Shown here in pieces: positions 38,447 to 48,354 of a stretch of 64,000 nt of DNA (the stretch's first letter is position 1; every line of letters begins with the position of its first letter). The stretch covers positions 1-64,000 of the forward strand of contig JAIYAU010000024.1 in NCBI GenBank assembly GCA_027488865.1, in the 5' to 3' direction. The DNA is from Cytophagaceae bacterium (lineage in GTDB: Bacteria; Bacteroidota; Bacteroidia; Cytophagales; UBA9547). Position numbers and translations under genes: made by a program. The notes below the pieces were generated by a model, which saw only the letters and a program-made list of their open reading frames with translations, was not told the DNA's origin and made no database searches.

Positions 38447-40894
38447 ATGAAAAAAATGCAAAGACTTACTTACTTCTTATTGGCCATTTCAATATGGTTT
38501 CAATCTAGTGCTCAAGTGGCCATTGATGCCGACAATTCGAATATATCTTATTGGGGTAGGATCGACTTTACCAATACTAAAGCTCCTGCCTTTGAGTTTT
38601 CGGGTGTAACTATTAGGGCTAAATTTACCGGTACCAGCATTTCAGCCAAATTACATGATTATGCCGTACATGGTGCAACTACTACCAACTATTACTACAA
38701 AATAATAGATGGAGGCGCCCCTCAAAAATTTGAAGCACTTGCTGGAAATAATACCTATACCATAGCAAGTGGTCTTGCTGCTGGAAGCCATACTGTTGAG
38801 CTTATTAAACTTACAGAAGCTAGTGTAGGTAAAACAGCTTTTCTTGGCTTTGTGCTAAATACAGGTGAAAGTTTACAGACACTTACTGCACAGCCAACTT
38901 ATGAAATCGAGTTTATTGGTAATTCAATTACATGTGGCTATGGTAATGAGGTAAGTATTCCAGCCAATCCAAATACTGGTTTTAACTCGGTAAATGAAAA
39001 TAATTACAAAGCATGGGGATACAAAACTGCAAGAAATCTAAATATGAGATATAGGGCAGTATCTTATTCTGGTCGTGGTATGTATAGAAATAATACTGGA
39101 AGTACAACGGGTACTTTGCCTTCAATTTATGATCGGATTTTTCCTGATAATGGTGCCTCTCCTCAATGGAATCACACTGCAAAACATCCAAACATAATTG
39201 TAGTTAGCTTAGGCACAAACGACTTTGCCCAAGATCCAGGTTCTCCATTAGACTCCAACTTGTTCAAATCTACTTACACCTCTTTTGTTCAGCGTTTAAA
39301 AGGTTATCATCCAGACGCGGCCATTATTTGTGCTGTAGGGGTTATGATGAATGACTATTATCCAGTTGGCGCAAATCATTGGACGCGTATACGTAGCTAT
39401 GTGAAAAATGTGGTTAAAACTTCCACAACCACCAACGGTTTAAGTAAAATATACTATCATGAAATGACACCACAAGTTGCTCCTTATGGAGAAGACTGGC
39501 ATCCTACAGACGCTACACATACTACAATGGCCACCTCTATGACCAACTTTATCAATAGTTTAAATCTTGATCTCACTACTGTTACTCCTCCTGCCCCTGC
39601 TAAACCATTTGCCATCGCTGATTGGGATGGAGACAAAAAAGCTGCTGTGGTACTTACCTTTGACGACTGGTCACCAGGTCAATATCCTATAGCCAGAGCT
39701 GAACTAAAAAGCAGAAATATGGTTGGAACTTTTTATGTGGTTACAAGAAATATAGCGGCATGGAACCACAATTGGTCAAGTGCACAAACACTTGTGAATG
39801 AGGGAAGTGAAATTGGAAATCATACTTTCTCACACCCTACCTTAAATGCCCTTAACTCACAGTTTTCGGATAAAACTACCTATCCTGACATAGCAACACA
39901 GCTAAAGGTTGAGATAAAAGACAATAAAAACACGCTTCAACAGAACCTCACTGGCAACAAGGTAGAAACTTTTGCCTATCCACAAGGAGTTTATAACCAA
40001 CAAATATTAGACTCTGTATTGGCAAATAAACATATCTGTGCGCGAGGAGTTTCTTCTACTGGTAACTATTCATACAATTTTGCCAATTCGCAAAGCGATT
40101 ATTATAACCTCTCTACTTTCCCGATGAGTGGTGCCGTAAGCACGGCCACTTTTGTTGATGAATTGAAAAAAGTAACAACAGGTAGAGGCTTATTGACCTA
40201 TCTCTATCACAGTCTTGATAATGGCACTCAATATAATGACAGCTGGTATGCACAAGTGCAACAAAGCGCCTTAAAGGTGCAGTTTGATTCTTTGGCCGTA
40301 AGAAAAAATAAAATATGGATAACAACCTTGGCAAAGGCAATCAAATACCACAAAGAAAGAAAATCCGCTACTTTAGAAGAAGTACAAGCTCCTAATGGCA
40401 CTAGCTGGATATTAAACTTAACAGACACCCTTAAAAACAATTCGGTTTATAATCAACCACTTACTATAAAGGCAAAACGAAATGGTGTGGCATATGATAA
40501 AATTATGCAAAATGGTGTCACTATTAAAATAGATTCATCTTACAACGATACCTTAATGTTTAGGGCGGTGCCAGACCAAGGCCAAATTACACTTTCTGTG
40601 AGTTCGGTACTAAATATAGAGAATGCTATATTTCAGGACAACATTAATCAAACCAACGATTATACCGTGTTTCCAATTCCAACACAAGATTATGTGAACA
40701 TCAATTTCAACCAAGTGGTTGAGTCGAGTAATGCCACCATCTTGGATATCAATGGGAATGAACTTTTTAGCCAAAAGGGAGTGGGTAATCAAATTGCCGG
40801 GATGGACTTATCTAACTTAGCCAATGGAGTGTACTTTTTAAAAGTTGCTTATAACGAGAAAGTTAGATCTACTAAAATAATTATTTTGAAGTAG
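38447..40894 (+). CDS. Bimodular CE2-like SGNH esterase + polysaccharide deacetylase, T9SS sorting tail
   Basis: EFIGNSITCGYG, VVSLGTNDF, WHPTDATH; VVLTFDDW, GNHTFSHPTL; C-terminal VFPIPTQDYVNINF...GVYFLKV. Confidence 0.9.
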   Translation: MKKMQRLTYFLLAISIWFQSSAQVAIDADNSNISYWGRIDFTNTKAPAFEFSGVTIRAKFTGTSISAKLHDYAVHGATTTNYYYKIIDGGAPQKFEALAGNNTYTIASGLAAGSHTVELIKLTEASVGKTAFLGFVLNTGESLQTLTAQPTYEIEFIGNSITCGYGNEVSIPANPNTGFNSVNENNYKAWGYKTARNLNMRYRAVSYSGRGMYRNNTGSTTGTLPSIYDRIFPDNGASPQWNHTAKHPNIIVVSLGTNDFAQDPGSPLDSNLFKSTYTSFVQRLKGYHPDAAIICAVGVMMNDYYPVGANHWTRIRSYVKNVVKTSTTTNGLSKIYYHEMTPQVAPYGEDWHPTDATHTTMATSMTNFINSLNLDLTTVTPPAPAKPFAIADWDGDKKAAVVLTFDDWSPGQYPIARAELKSRNMVGTFYVVTRNIAAWNHNWSSAQTLVNEGSEIGNHTFSHPTLNALNSQFSDKTTYPDIATQLKVEIKDNKNTLQQNLTGNKVETFAYPQGVYNQQILDSVLANKHICARGVSSTGNYSYNFANSQSDYYNLSTFPMSGAVSTATFVDELKKVTTGRGLLTYLYHSLDNGTQYNDSWYAQVQQSALKVQFDSLAVRKNKIWITTLAKAIKYHKERKSATLEEVQAPNGTSWILNLTDTLKNNSVYNQPLTIKAKRNGVAYDKIMQNGVTIKIDSSYNDTLMFRAVPDQGQITLSVSSVLNIENAIFQDNINQTNDYTVFPIPTQDYVNINFNQVVESSNATILDINGNELFSQKGVGNQIAGMDLSNLANGVYFLKVAYNEKVRSTKIIILK

Positions 40895-40943
40895 TAAGTC
40901 GGCAATGTTTCTGAATTGTGGAATTAGTTGCTCTATGTTGATA

Positions 40944-40982
40944 AAAGAGTTGCCCGTTTGGGTAGCTCTTTTTGTTTTTTAA
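40944..40982 (+). terminator. Rho-independent terminator
   Basis: AAAGAGTTGCCCgtttGGGTAGCTCTTTttgtttttt (stem with two G:U pairs). Confidence 0.75.
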
Positions 40983-41213
40983 TTCTTCTTTGTTTGGATA
41001 AGTAGGTAAGGCCTGATTTTCGTTATTTTCAAGGGTGATGGTGGCTTTGAAATCTATCCTAAAAACGGTAAAATCTCTTTTACCTACGGGCAAATTAAGT
41101 TTGGTAGGTTCAAGTTGTAGGCTGTCTATTTCGTTGTCCAAAATATTGGCAACTTCGTTATCCTCTAACAATTATTTAAAAACCGAATCGTAAATAGGAT
41201 TGGCAAGGATCAT
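40975..41213 (-). pseudogene. Degenerate PD-(D/E)XK (Rpn/PDDEXK_2-type) transposase-family nuclease
   Basis: Reverse strand reads MILANPIYDSVFK*LLEDNEVANILDNEIDSLQLEPTKLNLPVGKRDFTVFRIDFKATITLENNENQ with an in-frame TAA and loss of downstream half. Confidence 0.65.
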
Positions 41214-41336
41214 ATTGAATTGATGGCTTTTTCGATATCAAAGATAATTTCATTAATTGAATTTCGGTTTATGGTGTTATTACCAACAAGATCGTTATAA
41301 TATTTTCCTCAACCATTTCCATCGTTAGTCATTTCC

Positions 41337-41360
41337 GCCGTTGCTAGTGTTTGGCCCCCA
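41337..41360 (-). repeat. Partial inverted copy of the 136-bp hairpin repeat
   Basis: gccgttgctagtgtttggccccca is the reverse complement of the right end of copies A/B. Confidence 0.55.
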
Positions 41361-41459
41361 AGTCTCCTTACAGTTTTAAACTTTCCGGGCGGCACAAACA
41401 ACTATTTCATAGCTTTGTTATCTTTTACACATGGTTATCTGCCTGCTATTATGGAACAT

Positions 41460-41593
41460 CCGTTGATACATTTGGAATGTTGGTTCATTATGCAGATTTT
41501 TGTTAAGGGCAGGTAAAGTTGTTGGTAGCACCCGTCAGTGAATAAGACTTCATAATGACTTGTGGGAATAAACGCCAACAATGTAGGACAAAA
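41460..41593. repeat. 136-bp hairpin repeat, diverged copy C
   Basis: Aligns over full length with copies A and B; arms gttgttgg / ccaacaat. Confidence 0.75.
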
Positions 41594-41620
41594 CAGCTAT
41601 AACGGAAAAAGCAGAGTATA

Positions 41621-42025
41621 ATGGTAAAACCCCTTGGTAAATATTTAAATTTTTATGTGATAATAATTCGAGTAGTTGAATTTATTTCAATCATATTATT
41701 TTTTTATACTTTTAGCGAAACCATCTGGGTTACCCCGTATAATCCTTCGGATACAGGATATTTTTATGTATTTGCCCTTTGGGGATTGTTTCCTACTATA
41801 CTGCTATTGAATATCATAAAAATAATTTGGTTTTTAAATGTTTGTAATAAGTTTGTTTGGTTAAACTTATATCCAGTGATATTTTATATTCCAATTTTTG
41901 TAATTAATGATAGTATTTTATTGGACAAGGTATTTTTATTTCTTTTAATTTATTCGCTATCTTTATTAATAACTAGTAGCGTAATGTACTTATTTGGAAA
42001 TAACACCTTAGCTCTAATGGAATAG
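41621..42025 (+). CDS. Small integral membrane protein, hypothetical
   Basis: 134-aa hydrophobic ORF following copy C. Confidence 0.5.
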   Translation: MVKPLGKYLNFYVIIIRVVEFISIILFFYTFSETIWVTPYNPSDTGYFYVFALWGLFPTILLLNIIKIIWFLNVCNKFVWLNLYPVIFYIPIFVINDSILLDKVFLFLLIYSLSLLITSSVMYLFGNNTLALME

Positions 42026-42163
42026 AAGGAATTAAGTTAGGTTGAGATAAATGTCTAATTGGAATTTATGGCTTTTAGACGTAGTATCTTGCAGCCGTTA
42101 TTTACCAGCCGTTGATAAATATCCCAAATTCAAAGAACCCACAACAATTAAGAAAAACTCCAC

Positions 42164-42195
42164 AAAAAAAGGCCATCCTCTCAGACGGCCTTTTT
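42164..42195. terminator. Rho-independent (bidirectional-looking) terminator downstream of ilvC
   Basis: AAAAAAAGGCCatcctctcagacGGCCTTTTT. Confidence 0.75.
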
Positions 42196-42215
42196 CACAA
42201 TAGAACACTTAAAAA

Positions 42216-43700
42216 CTAAGCTCCTGTGCTTATCGCTTTCATGCTTGTCATGGCTTCACGCAATTCAGCACCTACAATCTCGATTGGGTGGAATCGCAGG
42301 ATTTCGTTTACTTGAATGATGGCTTTATTGTCAACACCGTTGTCTTTACCAGCATTGAAGTTTTTACCAATCACGTCTGTGTCGATTTTCTTCATGAAAT
42401 CTGCCAAAAGTGGCTTGCACGCATGGTCAAACAAATAACAACCATACTCAGCAGTATCAGAAATAACACGATTCATTTCAAACAATTTCTTGCGAGCAAT
42501 GGTGTTAGCGATCAATGGGGTTTCGTGCAATGACTCATAATACGCAGATTCTTCTTTGATACCAGCTTCAGTCATGGTTTCAAATGCCAGTTCTACACCT
42601 GCACGTACCATGGCTACCATCAATAGGCCATTGTCATAATATTCTTGTTCTGCAATTTTTACATCAGCAGGGCTTGTTTTTTCAAAGGCAGTCTCGCCAG
42701 TGGCAGCTCTCCAAGAAAGTAAGTTTTTGTCGTCATTAGCCCAGTCTTCCATCATGATGCGAGAGAATTCGCCGCTCATGATATCGTCTTGATGCTTTTG
42801 GAACAATGGACGCATGATTTCTTTTAATTCTTCTGACAAAGCAAAAGCCTTTAATTTAGCAGGGTTTGTCAAGCGGTCCATCATGCCAGAAATACCACCG
42901 TGTTTCAACGATTCGGTGATTACTTCCCAACCATATTGAATCAATTTAGCAGCGTAGCCTTTATCGATGCCTTTTTCCACCATTTTGTCGAAGCAAAGGA
43001 TAGAGCCAGTTTGCAACAAACCACAAAGGATGGTCTGCTCGCCCATTAAGTCAGATTTTACCTCTGCCACAAAAGAAGACTTCAACACACCAGCACGATC
43101 TCCACCCGTACCTACACAATAGGCTTTTACATAATCCCAGCCCTTTCCTTCAGGGTCGTTTTCTGGGTGTACAGCGATCAAGGTAGGTACGCCAAATCCT
43201 CTTTTATATTCTTCACGCACTTCCGAACCTGGTGATTTTGGGGCCACCATGATTACAGTCAGATCCTTACGAATCTGCATGCCTTCTTCCACGATGTTGA
43301 AGCCATGTGAGTAAGAAAGTGTTGCTCCTTTTTTCATCAATGGCATTACCGCAGAAACCACGGAAGTGTGTTGTTTATCTGGCGTCAAATTGATTACCAA
43401 ATCAGCAGAAGGAATCAATTCTTCATAAGTGCCCACTTTGAAGTTATTGTCAGTTGCGTTTTTCCAAGATTGTCGTTTAGCCTCAATTGCTTCTTTGCGA
43501 AGGGTATAAGAAACGTCCAAGCCAGAATCGCGAAGGTTTAATCCTTGGTTTAGCCCTTGTGCACCACAGCCTACAATTACAATTTTTTTGCCTTTAAGTG
43601 CATTTACGCCATCAGCAAATTCGCTGCTGTCCATAAATTCGCAAACACCAAGTTGGTTTAGTTTTTCTCTTAATGGAAGAGTATTAAAGTAATTAGCCAT
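42216..43700 (-). CDS. ilvC: Ketol-acid reductoisomerase
   Basis: [57 protein letters not shown]; 494-aa long form. Confidence 0.98.
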   Translation of the reverse strand: MANYFNTLPLREKLNQLGVCEFMDSSEFADGVNALKGKKIVIVGCGAQGLNQGLNLRDSGLDVSYTLRKEAIEAKRQSWKNATDNNFKVGTYEELIPSADLVINLTPDKQHTSVVSAVMPLMKKGATLSYSHGFNIVEEGMQIRKDLTVIMVAPKSPGSEVREEYKRGFGVPTLIAVHPENDPEGKGWDYVKAYCVGTGGDRAGVLKSSFVAEVKSDLMGEQTILCGLLQTGSILCFDKMVEKGIDKGYAAKLIQYGWEVITESLKHGGISGMMDRLTNPAKLKAFALSEELKEIMRPLFQKHQDDIMSGEFSRIMMEDWANDDKNLLSWRAATGETAFEKTSPADVKIAEQEYYDNGLLMVAMVRAGVELAFETMTEAGIKEESAYYESLHETPLIANTIARKKLFEMNRVISDTAEYGCYLFDHACKPLLADFMKKIDTDVIGKNFNAGKDNGVDNKAIIQVNEILRFHPIEIVGAELREAMTSMKAISTGA

Positions 43701-43915
43701 TTTTTATTTTTGAAACTAGTTATTGAACATTATTATTAATTGAGGTATTATTATGTAATGACAAAGTTCTATAAATTATATTATTGAGCAAAGGTAATTT
43801 GTTCATTAGTTTAGGTACTTTTGATGGCTAAAATAAATTATGTACAAAACACAGAATATAAATAGCTCAATTAAAATACGTTATAAAACGTTAAATTGGT
43901 ATAAATAGATTTTGC

Positions 43916-44803
43916 ATGCATAAGTCAAGAGAAATTCCCGTTTATAGCATAGATCGGTTCAACAGAGGAACTCAAAAAAACAATCAATATCAAGTAGAGA
44001 TATTTGATAAAAATCGTGACTTTAAGGTCACTTACCCACATCGGCATGATGATTTTTATGAATTGTTATATGTAACTCAAGGAGTTGGTGACTATATCAT
44101 TGATTTTCAACAATATGAAATAAAACCAGAAAGTATTTTTTTTCTTTCTCCTGGCCAAATACATGAGTTGCAGTTGTCTGAGGACGTTCAGGGATTTATC
44201 TTTTTATTTACCTCCGCCTTTTATCATTTTAATAAACTAGATTCTAACAAAATTTTTGAATTTCCTTTTTTTTACACCATTGGCAAAGATACACCACCAT
44301 TATGGCTAGCTGAGGGAAACGATAAGGAGGCTTTAAAAAAACTATTTGAGCAAGCTGTAGCAGAAAACAAGCAAGAATTGCAAGATAAAGACGATGCGGT
44401 AAGGGCGCTATTAGATTTGATTTTAATCGCTTGCAAACGGTTATACCCAGTATTGCTTCAAGAGGAAAACTTTAGCAAAGGCAAAATCCTAGTAAAAAGA
44501 TTTAAAAAATTGATAGAAGAAAAGTGCTATGAAAATTTGTCCGTTAAGGAATGTGCTTTTGAACTATCGGTAACAGCCAATCACCTGAGTGAAACAGTGA
44601 AACGCATTACAGGCAGAACCCCAACCGACTTGATTAATGATCGCCAACTAATGGAAATAAAAAGAATGTTGACCCACACCGAGCTGACCGTGTCAGAAAT
44701 TGCCTTTAAACTCAACTTTTCTGACCAATCATATTTTTCTAAATTTTTTAAGAAATTGAGTGGTATAACTCCAGCTGTTTATAGGAGTAAGTTAAGTGAA
44801 TAA
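43916..44803 (+). CDS. AraC-family transcriptional regulator
   Basis: Cupin N-terminus; C-terminal ECAFELSVTANHLSETVKRITGRTPTDLIND...FSDQSYFSKFFKKLSGITPAVYR. Confidence 0.95.
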   Translation: MHKSREIPVYSIDRFNRGTQKNNQYQVEIFDKNRDFKVTYPHRHDDFYELLYVTQGVGDYIIDFQQYEIKPESIFFLSPGQIHELQLSEDVQGFIFLFTSAFYHFNKLDSNKIFEFPFFYTIGKDTPPLWLAEGNDKEALKKLFEQAVAENKQELQDKDDAVRALLDLILIACKRLYPVLLQEENFSKGKILVKRFKKLIEEKCYENLSVKECAFELSVTANHLSETVKRITGRTPTDLINDRQLMEIKRMLTHTELTVSEIAFKLNFSDQSYFSKFFKKLSGITPAVYRSKLSE

Positions 44804-44906
44804 GTGAATAAATGGGGTTAATTTTTTAACTAAAATTTGTTTGGTATAGAAAGGGATAAACTAATATCACCTACTTACGAGGCACTTATTAGAAAATAAA
44901 TCTCAA

Positions 44907-45359
44907 TTACAATGGATAAGGTAAAAAGGACCTTACATCTCCATCAAACTTATGGATTTCTCTTACAATAGAAGAGCTGATGTAAGCTAAAGCTGGAGTA
45001 GTAATTAGAAAAACTGTTTCAAGGTCATCATTTAAGAAGTTATTGACCTGTGCAATGGTATTTTCGTATTCGTAATCGGTAGTGTTGCGCAAACCTCTTA
45101 AAATGTGGCTGGCACCGATTGACTTAGCATATTGAGACGTAAGCCCTTGAAATATTTCTACTTTAATATTATTTTCGTTAACGAAGGTATCTTGTATTTT
45201 AGATAGCATATAGTCGATTGGGAAATACCTTTGTTTCGAGCTATTATTACCAATACCTATTACCACTTCATCAAAAAGTCTCGCTCCTCTTAGTACAATG
45301 TCTTGATGGCCTTTGGTAAATGGATCAAAAGAACCAGGAAATAGAGCGATTTTTTTCAT
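44907..45359 (-). CDS. coaD: Pantetheine-phosphate adenylyltransferase
   Basis: ALFPGSFDPFTKGHQDIVLRGARLFDEVVIGIG; SSSIVREI. Confidence 0.97.
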   Translation of the reverse strand: MKKIALFPGSFDPFTKGHQDIVLRGARLFDEVVIGIGNNSSKQRYFPIDYMLSKIQDTFVNENNIKVEIFQGLTSQYAKSIGASHILRGLRNTTDYEYENTIAQVNNFLNDDLETVFLITTPALAYISSSIVREIHKFDGDVRSFLPYPL

Positions 45360-45366
45360 AGTAAGG

Positions 45367-45765
45367 TTATCTATCTCTTGCCAGCTTGGCTTCTATGGAA
45401 TGTTGGGTATGTGGTACAATTCTTAATCTTTCTTTAGGTATTAACTTTCCTGTGTCAATACAAATGCCATAAGTTCCGTTTTTAATGCGAATCATGGCAT
45501 TTTCAAGTTGAGCAATATATTTTTGCTGACGACCTGCTAGTTGTGAAAAGTTCTCTTTTTCGGCAGTATCTGCCCCGTCTTCAAGCACTTTTACATTACC
45601 AGCTGTGTTATCAGTACCAGTATCATTTTTACGGCTAATTAGTTCTTTTAAGTAAATAAATTCCTTTTTAGCCTTATCTAGTTTTTCTTGAAGTAATATT
45701 TCGAACTCTTTAAGTTCTTCTTCGCTATACTTTACCTTTTCTTCCAGTGCCATGGCGCAATACAA
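45367..45765 (-). CDS. TraR/DksA-family protein
   Basis: RIKNGTYGICIDTGKLIPKERLRIVPHTQHSIEAKLAR. Confidence 0.88.
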   Translation of the reverse strand: MYCAMALEEKVKYSEEELKEFEILLQEKLDKAKKEFIYLKELISRKNDTGTDNTAGNVKVLEDGADTAEKENFSQLAGRQQKYIAQLENAMIRIKNGTYGICIDTGKLIPKERLRIVPHTQHSIEAKLARDR

Positions 45766-45885
45766 TTAAACACTACCAACCAATTTAGCTGCAAAAATAA
45801 TACAATTTATTTATGATTTATAAAATCACGTTTAACAAATAAATGATTGAACATTTATTTGCTGCTTAAAATAGATTTGACAAAA

Positions 45886-46338
45886 TTAAAGACTATTTGC
45901 CCATCGCACAATTTGTGTAATTTGCTGCTCACTCAATTGCGCCTCTCGGTGCAACAAAGTATATATAGAGAGAGGCATTTCGTGCTTTTCAACTTCCTCT
46001 ATAAGTTCTTCAATTTTATGGGAGCGCTTTTCAGGAGAATAGGTATTTAAAGAATCGAAGTTAAAGTGCTTTTTGCCATCTTCGATATGATGGTTAATAA
46101 GCCAACCAACTGGCATAATATTTGCATACCATGGGTAGTAAATATTACTTGAATGGCAATCGTAACAAGAAGTTTTGAGTATTGTGGCTACTTCAGTGCT
46201 GGCTTTTAAATTATAAGTAATTTTACCAATGCTTACATCTGGTGAACTGCTGCTTTTGTTAGGTCTCACAAATTGAATCAACAATAAAATAATGACTAAA
46301 CCAATTAAAATACCCTTTCTTACCGACATTATACACAA
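45886..46338 (-). CDS. Haem-binding domain protein
   Basis: CYDCHSSNIYYPWYANIMPVGWLINHHIEDGKKHFNF. Confidence 0.9.
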   Translation of the reverse strand: MCIMSVRKGILIGLVIILLLIQFVRPNKSSSSPDVSIGKITYNLKASTEVATILKTSCYDCHSSNIYYPWYANIMPVGWLINHHIEDGKKHFNFDSLNTYSPEKRSHKIEELIEEVEKHEMPLSIYTLLHREAQLSEQQITQIVRWANSL

Positions 46339-46476
46339 TTAGTAGACACAAATATCAGAATTAATTTGAAAATTAATAACCAATCTACTAGTTTTGATTC
46401 AGTTTTTACTTAAACCATAGCGTTCCCTATTCACTATCATTAACTTTCTATTAATGTTGTTAGCAATTTAATTTGA

Positions 46477-47442
46477 ATGAAACTACTTATATGGTTTACT
46501 TTATTGGCCTTTTGCATGATTGGTTACAGTGCTCCTTACAAAATTGGGATAAGTTTTGAGGATACTACCGTAGCAAGATGGAAACAAGAAAGAGATGTTT
46601 TAATCAACAAAATAAAAAATGAAGGAGGTCAACCTTACTTTATGTGTGCAGATACTTGGCCTGATATTCAAGTAAAACAAGCCTTAGCACTTGTAGACTC
46701 TATCAAAGTTGATATCCTAATAATAGTGGCTGCTGATGGTCTTAAAATGAGTAAAGTAGCCGACTATGCACATTCTAAAAATGTAAAAATCATAGCTTAT
46801 GACCGGATGTTGGTAAATTGCCACTTGGATGCTTACATTTCTTTTGACAATATAAGAATAGGAGAATTAATAGCTGAAAGTGCTTTGGAAGAGATAAAAC
46901 AGGGCAATATAATTATTTTGCATGGCCCGGTTAAAGACAATAATTCCCTTTTGTTGAAAATGGGTATTTCTCAAGTCTTGTTAAAAATGGGTATAAAAAA
47001 AGAAACCATCTTATTTGAGAAACATTTAAGTGAATGGTCAGAATCCGAAGCATTTTCTACTTTGTTTACATATGCAGTAGATCATCCAAACACCAAAATT
47101 AACGCAATCATCTGTGCTAATGACCAAATGGCCGCGGGTGTAATAAGTGCCTTAGAAATGGATGGGAGAAGTAATGTAACAGTAGTAGGCCAAGACGCTG
47201 AACTAGAAGCTTGTAGAAGAATTAAAAACGGAATTCAAAAAGCTACCATTTATAAACCTGTGAATATTATGGCGAGTTTAGCAGGAACATTGGCCATGGA
47301 TATGGCTGCCTCCAAACTAAATAGTTATAGTAAAACTACCAAGTCTTTAATAGAAAATGGCAAAATGGCAGTACCAGCTTATTTATTATATGAAGCACCA
47401 ATTATTGTAAACAAATCGAACATAGAAACCTATAAAAACTAG
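46477..47442 (+). CDS. Periplasmic sugar-binding (XylF/LacI-type) substrate-binding protein
   Basis: KIGISFEDTTVARWKQERD...VDILIIVAADG...IICANDQMAAGVISALEMDGRSNVTVVGQDAE. Confidence 0.88.
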   Translation: MKLLIWFTLLAFCMIGYSAPYKIGISFEDTTVARWKQERDVLINKIKNEGGQPYFMCADTWPDIQVKQALALVDSIKVDILIIVAADGLKMSKVADYAHSKNVKIIAYDRMLVNCHLDAYISFDNIRIGELIAESALEEIKQGNIIILHGPVKDNNSLLLKMGISQVLLKMGIKKETILFEKHLSEWSESEAFSTLFTYAVDHPNTKINAIICANDQMAAGVISALEMDGRSNVTVVGQDAELEACRRIKNGIQKATIYKPVNIMASLAGTLAMDMAASKLNSYSKTTKSLIENGKMAVPAYLLYEAPIIVNKSNIETYKN

Positions 47443-47499
47443 TAAAGAGGAATTTGCCGATTACAATAAATAATTGTAGTTTTCCACAAATCTTTAACC

Positions 47500-48354
47500 A
47501 TGCGTTATTTTATAATGTTTGTAATAATCGGTTTTCAATGCGCTCCATCACTGGCTCAGCGGAAGGGTTATCAAAAAAATGATCCATATGCTAAAACACA
47601 GTTTTATTTGGGCTTTAGGCTTGGGGCAGGTCTTACAAAGGCCAAAGTTGTTGAAAGGTTTTCTGCTTTTTCTTCTACAACCAATCCAGAGGAAACTTAT
47701 CCTAAATCATACCAAAACTTTAGATATATCAATCCATTGGCTGGCATGGAGTTTCTTTTTACTTATCAAACCCAATTTGGTATAAGTTTTCAACCAAATT
47801 ACCGAAGGCTAAGATTTGGTTATAGCAATGATTATAATTGGCAAGACGACACCGTTGCGACTAATACTGTCTCATTGAAATATACCCAACAAGTTAAGCT
47901 AGACTATTTAGAATTTCCCTTGATATTTAAGTATGACTTCACAAAAACAAGGCTTAGACCTTATGTACAAGTAGGTGGTTTTTATGGGTTATTGGTGAGT
48001 GCTATCAAAACAGTAGAAGTAGACGGCAAAGATCAGGCTGCGGGTGGAAGTAGTGAATATTTACGTGAGAAAATTACGGTAGGAGCCAATGACCTTTTTA
48101 TCACATCAAGTTATGGTTGGTTAGCAGGGGCAGGGTGTAGCTATAAAATGGGGAACATACGAATGACCCTCGATATTAATTATAGAAGTGGCATGAACAA
48201 CATAACTGACGTAAAAAATCGCTATACAAATAATCAACTGTCAGGTGTTGGGGATGTAATGGATGATATAAAAATTAAAAATATTACATTATCAGTGGGA
48301 TGTTTATTTCCCATCAAATATTTAACAGACGCTAGATATGAGGCCGTTGATTGA
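47500..48354 (+). CDS. PorT-like outer-membrane beta-barrel protein
   Basis: Signal peptide, FYLGFRLGAGLTKA..., barrel strands. Confidence 0.75.
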   Translation: MRYFIMFVIIGFQCAPSLAQRKGYQKNDPYAKTQFYLGFRLGAGLTKAKVVERFSAFSSTTNPEETYPKSYQNFRYINPLAGMEFLFTYQTQFGISFQPNYRRLRFGYSNDYNWQDDTVATNTVSLKYTQQVKLDYLEFPLIFKYDFTKTRLRPYVQVGGFYGLLVSAIKTVEVDGKDQAAGGSSEYLREKITVGANDLFITSSYGWLAGAGCSYKMGNIRMTLDINYRSGMNNITDVKNRYTNNQLSGVGDVMDDIKIKNITLSVGCLFPIKYLTDARYEAVD

